From Monosporascus cannonballus (taxonomy: Eukaryota > Ascomycota > Sordariomycetes > Xylariales): 36,405 nucleotides of DNA. Shown here piece by piece: positions 10,200-22,094 of this stretch. Both the position numbers and the translations under genes were made by a program. The stretch lies in assembly GCA_004154925.1 (NCBI GenBank), contig QJNS01000437.1, positions 1 to 36,405 of the forward strand. The letters are read 5' to 3'. Numbering within the stretch: position 1 is the stretch's first letter; each line of letters begins with the position of its first letter. The notes beneath the pieces are model-generated. The model searched no databases. It was not told where the DNA came from and was given only the letters and a program-made list of their open reading frames with translations.

Positions 10200-13088
10200 G
10201 GCGTTGTGTGTGCGGAAGGGGATAGCTTGTTGCAGGGTATTTGGTGGTAAGTAAGTAATTATCAAATGCCAATCTCTGCCGGTGGTTGTATATGTAGGTT
10301 TAACAAGATGGTGCAACTACAGCAGCTAGTAACAACTGCGAAGTAGCAGCAGACAATAGTCTAGAGAGAGGGGGGGTGTGGAAGGGGGAGGGATGATGGA
10401 GGAAGGGGAAAAGAAGACGCGGGTAGATGACCACGAGGGGTCACTGTCGGGGAGAAGCACTTTTTGTATTAGCTCTTGCAACGGCAAAATCAAATGGGAA
10501 AAGGATCCTTCGGCGCATTCAACCACCAGAGTTGGGGGAAATGGAACCGCTCGCTGTGCTTAGTGGGGCTTCCGCTCGGCCGGCTTCGATAGGGCACCAA
10601 ACCACCTAATTCGACCTGTTGTTGAGGGAGCTCTCACCAATTTCCCCTGCTGCTGTTACAAGGTCCAGAACGTAACCTAAGAATGACGATTCCGTGATTC
10701 CGTGAGATCCCCTGTGACAGAACCAGGAACTGCTGAGGTGGAACAGCGCAGGGGGAAAGGAGAAATATGCTGACAGTGTACTTAATCACTTGTAAGCCGC
10801 AGGCTAGACAAAAACGTACGACTCGCGATGCAACGTAGCTAATATAACTCTTCCGCCGCAAATAGCAACCTGTCCTTTCACCTATTTGGCTACCACTGAA
10901 GACCTCGCATCACATACCATACCAACAATCGGGAAGCAATACACTACTCTCGAACAAGCATGACTCCTCCAACAGAGTTCAATCGACTCCGCCGAGCCCT
11001 GGGGGTTCTGATCTTGTCTTCTTCGATACCTACCTGGGCTCCTGGAGCGCGAGCCAACAGACAACCCCTTCCCCAATCATAAATGACACCAGCCCAGTCC
11101 AGCCCCTGCAGAGCAAGGGGTGTTCTTTACAGAAGCGCCGCCGCGCATCTCCAAATAACCCCTCAACCCCGCATTTGGCTCGTTACTGATATGGACTAGT
11201 TGCGCTGCCCTTCCCCCTAGCTCATGAACTTAAGACGGCCCGGGCATGTTTCCCGAAGGATAATTGAAGCTACATGCTGCAGTCCCGTATGAGCCTCATT
11301 CGTCAGTACATGCAGGGTACGTAGGCATCAACCAACGGTACGGCACAATCTTATGCTTTGGAGCGAATGTTGTGTCTCATTGAGTGACGAAGAAGCAAAC
11401 GAGGTCGCGTCCTTCTGGCTCTTTCGATAACAGATATCCTCCACGGTCCAAGACATTGGCAAGCGTGGAGGATAGGTATATAGCCTTTGGCATATAGCCA
11501 ATAGTAAGATTACCAAATGCGGTTAAACCTCCCCCCAGTCGTCCCTCGTTCTGGGGTAGGTCGGAACCACGGGGTTGGCCCTTGGCACTACATCATTGTC
11601 TCTGGCGCAGCGGTCGAGAAGACCCCGAAGCCCCGAAGGACAGCCATGTACTACGGTGTTATGGGTAAGTTTTAAAACATTGTTGGCTATGTGGGTCACG
11701 AGGCTCACCTGTCATGTATCGAGGGCTAACCCATGTAAAGCTACGCCTAATTTGTATAGCGTAGCTACCAACGCGGCCCACAGCTATATGACAGTAATTT
11801 AAATATTTTGCCTGATACCACAGTATGCGCCAATTATCAGTAATGGACAAGAAGGCTGCAGTCGACCATTCTGCGCCTGCCAAGGTTTTGCCAGATTATC
11901 TGCTATCTATCCTACCATCCATCTGGGCGTTGCTCCGGCCGTGTTTATTCCATTCCTTTCTTCGTGCGCGGTTAACTAATAGATCCGTAAGTCATGTGCC
12001 GCAGGTGCCGATTCGACTTCGAGTTTGTTATCGGTCTTGCCCACGGGGGCTTGGCTACCTTATCGATCAATCTCGTCTCGGCGTGTTCGGTGTGGGGGAA
12101 GGTTCCCACCCCAGATGAGGAACGCTCCCTAACAATTAATAATAACAATATTAATAAACCAACAAGGGCGAAATAATAAGAGGCGCGCGCGCAGGCGGCT
12201 CCCTCTTCGGCTGAGGGGAATAGCTACCCTTACCTAAACTTCGGGTCGGCCTTGGCGGTATGGATACAATGTGAGCTATGTGGTTGGTTGCGGAGGCGGG
12301 GCATAGTTGAGCCAAATAGCGAAAACCAATAGCGCTGTTAGGAATCGAACCTTACTCACTACTTGGCTCCACCCATAACTGGCATATGTCACTTCTGTCC
12401 AGACGCCTCGACTGGGCTGGTTCGCCTTGCAGCCAACGTAGTTGGGCGGGGAACCACGTGCCCCCCAGCTGACCTACCTCGCATATATCCACCCCTCCAT
12501 GGGGAAACATTGAGATCGTCTAGCAGCGTCAATATGCAGGAGCCTGTTATGTACACTAGGTGGTAATGGTTACTAAATTACTTTGAACCGGATTACCGGG
12601 GACGGACGGAGGTTAGGCAAGGTAGGTATTCTATGGTTGGTTATAGAGAGTTTGAGCTAGCATTCAACCTGCTGCGTGACTGATGACCGGCAACTATGTG
12701 TATGCCCTCGGCCAGAGCTTGAGGATGCTTCTTCTTCATAACCGACGTGAGTGGCATATAGTTTATGGAACCACTATCCCCTAAGACCTTCATGGATGCA
12801 GGAAGTTGCTGAAGTGGTGGTACCCCACATGGCTTTTGAACGTGTAGAAGTTTGCCTGCAAGATCCGGCCGGCAAGTTCACCTCAATACAGATGGGTATC
12901 CGTGACAACTCTAGGGGCGGCTGAGTTGACCGACACACGGGTAGGGTTCAAAGTGTTATGTTTGATTGATGCCATAATATAGAGCCGCTCTCCATAAGGG
13001 CCCAAGCCAAAAACGCCGGAATGCATCGCCCAATTCAATGCGCCAGGATATCTCCGAGGTGGTTCATTAAACCCGCTCCATTTATTTC
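10200..13088. other. Intergenic region
   Basis: About 2.9 kb between the acetyl-CoA synthetase start and the Rfc5 stop. Apart from the CT-rich promoter tract I see no coding frame with recognisable content; a small AT-rich patch lies at 12130-12180 followed by a GCGCGCGC run. TAGGTA-type words recur (for example near 11550 and 12620). Confidence 0.6.
10361..10417. promoter_or_regulatory. CT-rich tract upstream of acetyl-CoA synthetase
   Basis: A long purine-rich stretch on the plus strand, so CT-rich on the coding strand, 160-220 bp before the start codon. Such tracts are common just upstream of transcription starts in highly expressed filamentous-fungal genes. No TATA box or FacB site was assigned. 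Confidence 0.35.
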
Positions 13089-14212
13089 TTACATCTCCAT
13101 GCTCATCAGGTACATCTCGAAAATCCGCATGAACTTGGCGACGAACGCCTCGAGGTGAAAGATGACTTTGGTCCCCGTCTTGATCCGGTGCTCGTAGAAG
13201 GCGGACCACTTGATGACCTCCCACTTGAGGTCGTCGTCTATCTGTGGGATGAGCTTGAAGGTCAGTGTTTTGAGGATCGTCGTGGCGGGTATGCAGTGTG
13301 TGAGGAGATCGTAGAGCTTCGATCGGACTTGTAGGATGCGCGCCGGCGAGTGCTCCTCCATGATCTCCTTGGCGATTTGCGAGATCAGGGCCTCCCAGTC
13401 CGGCGGCGGGATGGGCGTGTCGTCCGTCACTTTCTCGCTGGGAGGTGTTATATTAGCAAGCGGGCATGCACGCGGAAAGGGGGGACATAGAGTTAGTCGT
13501 ACTTCTGCGCGTGAACCGCCTCGTACATCAACAATGCTTTTCTGAGATTCCGTCCACTTTCTTCGGCTATCCTCTTATGTAGGCCCTTGACGACGGGCCA
13601 TCCCTCTTTCTTCGCCGAGACTGCGAGCACATCTGAGATCTCGTCTATCGTGGGCGCGGCGACACGTACGAGCAGGGTCCGACTGCGGATGGGCGCGATG
13701 ATGTTGGCGGTGCTGTTGGCGAGCAGAATCAGGCGCAGGTTCGGGCTGTACTTCTCCATGGTACGGCGCAGGGCGGCCTGGGCGTCGCGCGTGAGGTGGT
13801 CGGCCTCGTTGATGACAACGACTTTGAACTTCTGGCGGGCGGACTGGTCGACCTGCTGGGTCTGGGCAACCTCCTTGAGGAGGTCCTGGACGACGACGCG
13901 GTCGTAGTTGCCGACGTCGGATGGCGTGATCTCGAGGTGGTAGACCGAGGCGACGATGTTGAACTCGAGTTTGCGGTTGCTGCTCGTCTGGAACACGCGC
14001 GCATCGATCTTGATCTTCTCCACGCCGGGCCCATACAGCTCCTTCAGTGTGGCCACGATGCGCGTCTTCTTGCCGGCGCCCGAGGGCCCGTAGACGAGGA
14101 GGTGAGGGAAATCGCCGCTTTGGGCCAGGGAACGGAGTCTCTCGGACAGCTCGGAGTGGTAAGTCAGCGCATCGAGAGAGCGCGGCCTATGCTTGTCGAC
14201 TATGAGCGCCAT
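13089..14212 (-). CDS. rfc5: Replication factor C small subunit 5 (human RFC3 type clamp loader)
   Basis: Subunit of the five-protein RFC clamp loader that opens PCNA and places it on primed DNA; the small subunits are shared with checkpoint Rad24-RFC and Ctf18/Elg1 complexes. Exons are 13503-14212 and 13089-13437, joined across a 65-bp GT-AG intron; 352 aa, against 354 in yeast Rfc5. Walker A GPSGAGKKT is at residues 42-50, followed by ASxYHLEITPSD, KEVAQTQQVD, INEADHLT and AALRRTMEKYSPNLRLILLAN, and the C-terminal collar helix ends FHLEAFVAKFMRIFEMYLMSMEM. The start MALIVDKHRPRSL aligns with the yeast N-terminus, so the 19 residues encoded upstream in the open frame were not used. The usual SRC motif of RFC subunits reads SRT here (IRSRTLLVR), and INEAD replaces the DEAD box, as in other Rfc5-type subunits. 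Confidence 0.95.
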
Positions 14213-16161
14213 GTTGATCGTCGGTACTTGGTCAGACTGTCCCGGTCGCGGGATCCTAGGAGGATTCAAAAGTTCCTCTCCGGATATTCCTGGCCGCCAA
14301 AGGAAAGATTATGCCAAGACAGAAAAAAGTCGTCGTGGGATGTGACCTCAGGTGTCGTTCTGCTGACGAGCGCTTCGCAATTCTCAGTAAGCCCCGAAAC
14401 TTAAAATATCGTCACAAAATCTGCGATGCTACCGGTGATCTTGTAACTACCGTCACAGCGATATGCGTCCGGGCTTATGGTTTATTAAACTCGGTTTCCC
14501 GATATGATGCTTTCATCGCGTTGGCCGATGGCCCAATTTTGGAGATTCATACCGTGGAGGAAGGTCTGTGACGCGTTGGAATTCCCCAGGGCACGCGTTT
14601 AGTGGTTTCCCCAGCCACATTGAATGTTTTAGTAAGCAACAACTCACCTCAGCTCAGCCACAGCCACCCAGCCGTTTCAGCGTTCCAGCGGAAGTGGGGG
14701 AGCGGCTGGCGTTCCATCGTCCGGAGACACCCAGCCCGCCTCCCCCTCTGGTTCATGAGTCGCATCCCTGCTTCCCTGCCACCAGACTAGAAAATGCTTC
14801 GTGCCATGTATTACATACTTAAAGTAATCATGCTCAGACCTGAAACCTGATGAGGCGTCGCAACATAAAACACAAGCATCCAGACCATTGAAAGCCAAGC
14901 TTCAGAAGCGCAGAACCTTGGCGATCGCCGTTGAAGTCCAGATTGGATGATGGCATACTCACCAGTAGGTACGTATTATATGTTTTCTTTTACATAAACA
15001 CGACTGACACATGGGTAAGTTCCGTGTGACGAGGTAAGTCTCTTCCACCTACTTTGTAGGGAGGACTCCTTGGAAGTCGTTTTTCTTACCCGGGGTCTGA
15101 GTAACACAAAAGAATCCCATTTATGTAGAATAATCAAAGGTATGGATTAGCTGCCTTAAGAGCCAATACATGTGATGTAAGCCTTAGGGAGAGCATACAT
15201 TATCGTGATCGGCTTGCCACAAGACAACTTCCCGGAGAAGTGCCCTTCGGGACCTTTCCCGGACATAGTAGGATTATATTACTACATTGCGTACTTGTGT
15301 AATCTCCGCCGTTCCCTCCAAGATCCAGGTACGATCTCAACTGCCGATCATCCTTCAAAGTCAGCTCAATATCAAGAGGCTCCATCAAGGGGTATCCCCT
15401 TGAGTGCCGAGTGCCTACACGACTTCGTATCCAGGATGGATCGGACAGCGAACGGTCTGCCGATCCGGAACAAAGAAGATACACAACTTCCTACTGTAGA
15501 AATAATAGAGACGCTTCCCAAGTACAACATACCTACACACACGACAGCACAGGGTAAAAATCACGGCATTGCCGAGCCCACCTGCGTCTCCACCAAGGAT
15601 ACAGCCTCGAAAGGAAAAGGGGGACCCTGATAAGTCTCCAGCTTCGGCAGGTTAGGTTGTGTGTCTTTTCGGTGCCTGAACTTACCTGCTTACCTACTCT
15701 AACTTGTGTTACCACCAACCGCAAAGAGATCTACATGAGTTTCCCACCTGATTTTTGGGCAGGGTGATAATAGAGTCAGCCTAATGTTGGAGCTATTAAT
15801 CTCGGCGATGTGTGCAGCGATTGTGTGTAGGTGGGTCCTGAATATTTTCGTAAATTTTTGGGTCACTTCCCAATCTCGTCCCAAGCCAGTTGTAGTCCCT
15901 GTGCCAAGAAAAGAATATCAAGTACCGCAAGTCCTTCTTCACCTCCAAACTGCTTTTTTTCTCGACTCCCTCTACATTTTTCAGGATTATTTTTACTTCT
16001 ATCCCCTCCTGGCCTCTGGCATTCGATGCGGAATATTGATAACCTCAGGCCCTTTTTAAATTAGGACAGAAAGTAACTCCCTTACAGTGGTGGGAGCCCA
16101 AGCTGCGAGAAACGTTAACAGCCCCCTCACCAAGGCGAGACTGCGATTATAATCCGTCAAG
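14213..16161. other. Intergenic region between divergent rfc5 and aminotransferase genes
   Basis: About 1.95 kb shared by two divergently transcribed genes, so it should contain both promoters. Frames such as 15205-15630 have no recognisable domain or coding character. A CT-rich stretch at about 15935-16020 lies 140-220 bp before the aminotransferase start and is a plausible promoter element. Confidence 0.5.
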
Positions 16162-18168
16162 ATGTTCAGCGGCCGCAAGTTTTCCATGAATCGCAATACG
16201 GGCGAGCCCCGTCCTTCTAGACGTTTCAGTACAAGTGAACCTGGTGCTCAAGGTATGTAAACCTTAGACGTTGTTTACTGAGTAGTATACATATCGCATT
16301 TCCGTCGATAGTGCTATCACCCCGCCCATCAGCCCGTCTCAGTTACACCGCCAAGCAACCACATCCCCTGCTGTGTCTCGAGCTTAACCAGCGGCATTGT
16401 ATTCGTCTTGGCGCTTGGCACCGACAATGGTCATTTTAATAATGAAGAAAAAGGGAAAAAGAAAAGAAAGCTAGGACAACCTTCAACTGACTCGTGCCAT
16501 AGAGACAAGCTCCAAGATCCACCGCCAGTTCCGTGCCGCACACGAGGGCCATCTCCCTCATGCTGGCTTGGATGCGACCCGTGCGTCCACGGGTGTGGTC
16601 TGGTATACACTTAACCATCTCTACTCGTCTCTATAAATACCCTTTACTAACTCGGACGCAGGTGCACGGAGCGTGCGGCCGAGTATGGCTTCATGGAGGA
16701 GCCGCACAACTGGGCCAACCTTGGCCAAGGTGCTCCGGAGGTCGAAGATGATATCGAGGGCTGCTTCCAGCGTCCCCAGGTCATCGATATCTCTCTGGCC
16801 GCCAGAGAGTACGGCCCGACGGCCGGTATCAAGCCCCTGCGCGAGGCTGTAGCTCACATGTACAACGAGATGCACCGCCAAGGCAAGGAGAGCAAGTATA
16901 CCTGGGAGAACGTCGCCATCGTCCCTGGTGGCCGAGCTGGCTTGATCCGTATTGCGGCCGTGCTCAACAACGCCTACGTCGGTTTCTTTATCCCAGATTA
17001 TACGGCGTATAACGAGATGTTATCGCTTTTCAAGAACGTAAGCAGTCACCAAACGCGTGATGTTAGGGTCTTCTTTCTCGATTGACACTTGCAAAGTTCG
17101 CCGCTATCCCCGTGCCCCTCTCCGAGGAGGATGGCTACCATATCCACCCGGACAACATCGCGACGGAGATCGCGCGAGGTACCTCGGTCATCCTGACTTC
17201 CAACCCGCGGAACCCCACGGGCAGGGTCGTAGCGAACCCGGAGCTGGCCGAGATCCAGGACATTTGCCGCGGGCGGGCCACCCTCATCAGCGACGAGTTC
17301 TACTCGGGCTACAACTACACGAGTAACTGCGACGGCACGACCATCTCGGCCGCCGAGAACGTCGACGACGTCGACGAGGACGACGTGCTCATCATCGACG
17401 GGCTCACCAAGCGCTTCCGCCTCCCCGGCTGGCGTATCGCGTGGATCCTGGGACCTAAGGAGTTCATCAAGGCGTAAGTTTACACATATGTCCATATACG
17501 CCCCAGGCGCGATCTCCTTCCCCCCCCTAATAGCCTACGAAATGCAAGAAGTCGATGCTGATGCTGGATAATGTTTATTAGTATCGGCTCCTGCGGCTCG
17601 TACCTCGACGGCGGCGCCAACGCGCCGTTCCAGGAGGCGGCAGTGCCGATGCTGGAGCCGGGGCTGGTGCAGCGCGAGATGGCGGCGCTGCAGCGTCACT
17701 TCCGCGACAAGCGCGACTACGTGGTGCGGCGGCTGCGCGACATGGGCTTCGTCATCAAGTACGTGCCCGACAGCACCTTCTACTTGTGGCTGAACCTCGA
17801 GGGCCTCCCGGGGCCCATCTCCGACGGCCTCAACTTCTTCCAGGCCTGCCTCGAGGAGAAGGTCATCGTCGTACCCGGCATCTTCTTCGACCTGAACCCC
17901 TCGCGCCGCCGCGACCTCTTCGACTCCCCCTGCCACCACTTCGTCCGCTTCTCTTACGGCCCGCGCATGGACGTCCTAAAGCTCGGCTGCGACGGTATCG
18001 AGAGGGTCGTTAATAAGTGAGTTTTCCTCTTCCCTTTTCTTTCCTGTTCTACGATCCTCCATAAAAAAGCTTAGCGGCTAGGCTTACCGATGTGGGTGTG
18101 TGTTTGCGATGTGGGAAACGATAAGCTGCTAACGCGTATCGTCTCCCAGGTTCAAGAAGTACCTCTAG
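16162..18168 (+). CDS. PLP-dependent aminotransferase, class I/II (fold type I)
   Basis: Proposed exons: 16162-16252, 16503-16602, 16662-17037, 17097-17473, 17582-18016, 18150-18168; introns are GT-AG and in phase, giving 465 aa. Exons 3-6 are certain from continuous homology. Exons 1-2 are inferred from phase, splice consensus and a TACTAAC-like branch site (near 16646) in intron 2. Landmarks: NLGQGAPEVEDD, EYGPTAGIKPLREAVA, NPRNPTGRV, SDEFYSGYNY, and the Schiff-base lysine at residue 294 in GLTKRFRLPGWR. By family it transfers an amino group from an amino acid to a 2-oxo acid. The substrate cannot be read from sequence; ACC-synthase-like and aromatic or kynurenine-type annotations are common for this fungal clade. 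The low-complexity N-terminus (Ser/Arg-rich, about 60 residues) resembles no defined domain and could hold a targeting signal. Confidence 0.9.
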
Positions 18169-18927
18169 ATACCAACCAGGTGGTCACGTAGGTGGGCGTG
18201 AAGAGGAAGAGCACCCCGAGACCCCTGGTTTAGCCAGACACACGCTGGTCTACGCAATTGGCCGTCTCTACATTCTCTACATATTGGGTAAGACGAGCCA
18301 GGCCGTACCGAGATAGAGAGTGCAATGCAGAAAATAAACCAGTCGTCTTGCGTAGGATGCAGAAACAGATAGACAAGAGAGACAAGCCGCGTACTCAGAG
18401 GAAGAATAGGTACATACTTACCTACCAGTTATACTACCATAGTCGTGGTCACGAAAGGTTTAGGGATATGGATAAGTACGGATGGATAGACAATTCGATT
18501 TCCTGTAAATCTACACATGTGGTGGTGATCTTCATGACACAAGTGTCATCTCCGTGGCTTGCCTTAGTACATCCACCGGTTTACAAACATTTGTAGCCAC
18601 CAAATCACTCGTTAGTCATGTAGTTAACAGCGAAGTATGGTATCATGATCCCCCCTACCATTATGTCCCTTTGCGTATGTAGAGCCTAGAATACAGTCTG
18701 GCCTGGCTTGGCTAACAGGCCAGCTCGCGATGGAGAAAGGACGAAGCTGAATCAGAGAGAAAATCCACGTAAGCCCGCCCCTACTGTCGTATGCGCAACG
18801 TCAATCTGTAGAGAAGAAAGTCGAGCCTAATGGGTGTTGAAAACTGCCGAAGGACTATTACAAGCCAGCTCGATCCTCCAATCTTAAACCAACTGTGGTC
18901 GGTCACCAGTTCGACCTCCGCAGCCAA
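18169..18927. other. Intergenic region between convergent genes
   Basis: Holds the 3' regions of the aminotransferase (+) and the Yra1-like gene (-). No coding frame is supported. TAGGTA/TACCTA words are clustered at 18408-18426. Confidence 0.6.
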
Positions 18928-20694
18928 CTACATGATCTCGTCGTCCATAGGAGCGTCACCACCGTTGGTGGCAGCAGGGGCCCCACCGCCGGCGTTCTCA
19001 TTGTTCTGCTGATTTCCGGACTCGAAGTAATCAGCCATCTCGGAATCCAGCTCCTCCGTAGTCTTCTTAGCTGGGCGAGCATTGCGGGGCTTCTTTTTGC
19101 CGCCGCGGCCGCGCGCACCAGAAGAGGCAGCTTTACCAGCGGCCTCCTTCTTCTTGTCGCTTGCCGCAGACTTAGGCTGAGCCTTTGGTTGCGTGATGCG
19201 CTCGGTCAGAGTCTTCGCGGGAGGGGCAACCTGGGCCGCCTTGGCACCGCCAACGACGATTTCGATCTGGATCGTGTGAGCTAGCTGAGTAAGAGGGCGA
19301 CCCAATTCGCGCTTACCTTAATAGGACGGTTGTCAACGAGGATACCGTTCAAAGCGTTGAAAGCCTTGCTAGCGCCATCAAGCTGGGCAAAGGTAACAGT
19401 GGCAATGCCACGGCTGACGCCTCCAGGACCGTACGAAACCTCCACTCTCTTGATGGGGCCAACCGAGGTCTTGAAGTACTCCTATGGTGGGAATGCAGGT
19501 CAGTTATATGAAATCTACTCGACGTATAAGCAAGGCGCTAGTCCATCTGATTCAGATCCCGAGTAAGCCGGTACGAGACATCGTCCACGGTAAGCATCAG
19601 CATCAACGAGCATGCAGTGAGCGTTAGTATGCCTATCAGCACCATTTTGACAAGTGGAATAACCACGAACTGGCCCGCTCAACACGGGTTCGCTTGCTCG
19701 TCGTAACGTGCCTAGGCTTTCCCGAGAAACATTATCATCCAAACCATCCCTCTTAGCATCGGTGATCGCCTAGGTAGTCTCTCCCCATTCCCGAATTGCA
19801 CGCCCCCCTTGTGCAGTTCAGAACACAGGCCGTCTTCACCACCGTCAGACGGTTGCGCGGGTAGTCCTAGGAAAGCCTGCTTTGGGAATGGTCTTTGGCG
19901 CCCGAGTGCTTCTGGATGAGCAGACGCGACTAGGTCACAGGTGGGCCACACTAGGATCTACTGGGCTGTCTTGCTCACTGCTATGCTCGCTGGTTTGAAG
20001 CCATCCCTTCCGGAGGACAGCAGGCCTCCATCGGGGGAAAGCCTCGAGAGGGAAACCTGAGAGGTCGCTGGTTGCGAAACGCCAAGATTCGGGTTGGTCT
20101 GCACATTGCTGCCTGCGAGAGGAGGGTTGCCAAGCCTCCTAGAGGACAAACAATATAGGAGTGCGACAGGAATCTGCTCAACTTCTCACATTGCAGCTGC
20201 GCAAGATGCGAGTGCTTATGGGGAAGGAGACAAGGCTGCTCAACAGGGTCTGCTCGGCTAAGGAATAGTCCGGTCCGACTTCGTTCATAACCATACCGGT
20301 CGTTTAGGATACGTGCATATGATGCAAGGAAGATGTCGACGAAATTCCACAGGCTAGAGCCTTAGCGGAAACATACCTTAATCTGGTTTTCGTTCACATC
20401 CTTAGGCTGAGGAAATATCGGTCAGCAGATGTTCACGTACTAGAGTCGAGATGTAGATTGACTTACCAGGTTGCTAACAACAACCTTGCTCTCTCCATGT
20501 CCGCCGGTAGCCTTGGCAGGAGCCTGCTTGGTCGCGGCAGCACGAGGTTGTTTTAAGTTCTTCTGGACACCACCGACGGGAGCAGCAGGGGCGGGTCGTC
20601 CGGAAGAGCGGCGTTGGCTTCGACGACGGCCGCCAGCAGCACGACGCTGAGTAGAGAGGATCTCGTCAAGGGACTGGTCAAGCTTGCCCGACAT
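18928..20694 (-). CDS. Yra1/ALY/REF-type mRNA export adaptor (RRM protein)
   Basis: Links mRNA to the export receptor through the TREX complex and the helicase Sub2/UAP56, in the nucleus. Exons on the minus strand: 20467-20694, 20377-20406, 19317-19481, 18928-19266; 253 aa. The N-terminus carries LDQSLDEIL (residues about 5-13), the UAP56-binding motif; then an Arg/Pro-rich linker; a single RRM at about 70-147 with RNP2 VVVSNL and RNP1 SRGIATVTF; a Lys/Arg/Gly-rich tail (GARGRGGKKK); and a C-terminal LDSEMADYF, the second UAP56-binding box. Exon 2 is only 30 bp and encodes PKDVNENQIK inside the RRM. It is followed by an 895-bp intron, more than ten times its siblings (60 and 50 bp), while all boundaries are GT-AG. 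Identification of the family is secure; alternatives such as a generic RRM protein are unlikely because both terminal boxes are present. Confidence 0.94.
19482..20376 (-). other. Unusually long intron 2 of the Yra1-like gene
   Basis: Begins GTATGT on the coding strand at 20376 and ends CACCATAG at 19482, with a possible AACTGAC branch site about 20 nt before the acceptor. It interrupts the RRM after QIK. No nested gene, snoRNA boxes or coding frame could be supported inside it. A short GGAGG/CCTCC hairpin is visible near 20012-20029. Confidence 0.85.
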
Positions 20695-21905
20695 GTTGGC
20701 TGGGGTTGTTGCAAAAGAAGTGGGTGACGAGAAAGTCGATGAGTCGCGTTGCTGAGATTAGACCGCAACTAGCAGAAGCCGCTTCACTTAGGCAGGAATG
20801 TGCGGCAAGTGGCAAATGAACCGGGCCTGGCTCAAGCGCGAAGACTTGGAAATAAGGCAGGGATGGCGAAGCTGCACAATTTCCAAACTTTCGCAGTTCG
20901 TAAGAAATATGATACGGAGTCGCTTGGTGGTAGGCAGGGAATTATGTTGTTATGCGGGAGAGCGTCGAGTCGCAAGAAACGCTGACGTGTGTGCGACTGA
21001 CGGATGAGTGGGCAGCCAGTAAAGAAATGTATAGAAGATTAAACGACCTCCTGTGTATCTGGAGAGGCCAAGAACAATTAACAGTAGAAACAACCGTGTT
21101 GATTGTTGTCGGTTGTGACGGATATGGTGGATCTGGTGTGTGAAAATGAGAGGACCGAGTTTGGTAGAAGTGAGGGAGATGTCGCGCTTTGTAGAGCAGG
21201 AAGAGAAGTAGGATGTTGTAGGGGCGCGAAAAGGCCGGGCTTTGGGGTGGCAGACGGGATGGGGTACCTCCGTATGGGTACGTACCTCCTTGCTGATAAC
21301 AATGCTGAATCCGGCCAATTACAGGGTATTTTAGTAAGCCGCTTAGCCGAATATGGCTTAGTGTATGGCTGAGGGTATCTAACCAATGAAAGCTGGGGAA
21401 AGCATGAGATAATGGAACTACCTATGTACTAGGAAGCATCTCCCCCACGAGATGAACCGTTAACTTTGATATAGTATCAGGATGGCACATTGGAAACTTT
21501 ATCAGTACTTCTCCCAAGCTACCTGGTACCCATCATCGATAGGATACGCTAGGTTCCAGATTTAGAATAAGCTTGCATCAATCCATAGCATGAGGTTCTC
21601 CATAACGGTGTCTGATATTAGCAACCCTGGAGTGTCTAGGGAACCCGAATTCGGCATTGCGCAAACCCATTGTCTCTTGATACTAGACATAACCACCAAA
21701 TATGCCTCCTTGAACGCATCATTGACAGAGAACATGTTCATCGCACGGAGGAGATTATGATACCACCATGACTACCGCGGGAATCGAGGAACTGCTACTC
21801 TCGGATCATAACCCGGATGCAGCATCGTCGCTTGCCTTTTCCTTTTGTACACTCTTAGACCCTGAAACGCCTCCCAATTACCCTTCTGAGTCGCAAATTC
21901 CATCA
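20695..21905. other. Intergenic region between the Yra1-like gene and OST4
   Basis: Both flanking genes are on the minus strand, so this 1.2 kb contains the Yra1-like promoter and the OST4 3' UTR. No coding frame is supported. Confidence 0.6.
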
Positions 21906-22094
21906 CTATTGTTTCGTCGCTGCTGACTGCTTTGCTGCAGCTGCTCTTGGCTGCGCTGGTTGAGCCTTTGCAGCTTTCTCCTCGAGTGCACTGTCCCGTG
22001 AGTTGACCTCGAGAAAGTGGTATACAACAATCAGAACCATGGCCACCGAGCCGAGGAAAATAGCAAGTCGGTACAAGTCGTTGTCGGAGATCAT
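21906..22094 (-). CDS. OST4: Oligosaccharyltransferase subunit OST4
   Basis: A 62-aa single-exon protein. The first 30 residues, MISDNDLYRLAIFLGSVAMV onward, form the single N-terminal membrane helix typical of Ost4, ending VVYHFLEV. In yeast this mini-protein bridges Ost3/Ost6 and Stt3 in the ER oligosaccharyltransferase that N-glycosylates proteins. The yeast protein is only 36 aa; the extra Ala/Lys/Gln-rich cytosolic tail seen here is, to my knowledge, usual in filamentous fungi. The start is the first ATG of the frame with a CACCATG context, and the conserved MIS/TD N-terminus fixes it. It is divergent from the TMA46-like gene, 587 bp away. Confidence 0.92.
   Translation of the reverse strand: MISDNDLYRLAIFLGSVAMVLIVVYHFLEVNSRDSALEEKAAKAQPAQPRAAAAKQSAATKQ

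Noticed and set aside
12340..12352. GGTTCGATTCC-like T-loop on the minus strand, suggesting a tRNA
   Set aside because: The T-stem has a mismatch and no matching 5' acceptor strand or D/anticodon arms lie at the right distance.
15205..15630. 141-codon plus-strand frame between rfc5 and the aminotransferase
   Set aside because: No domain, no fitting codon pattern, and it lies in a divergent promoter region.
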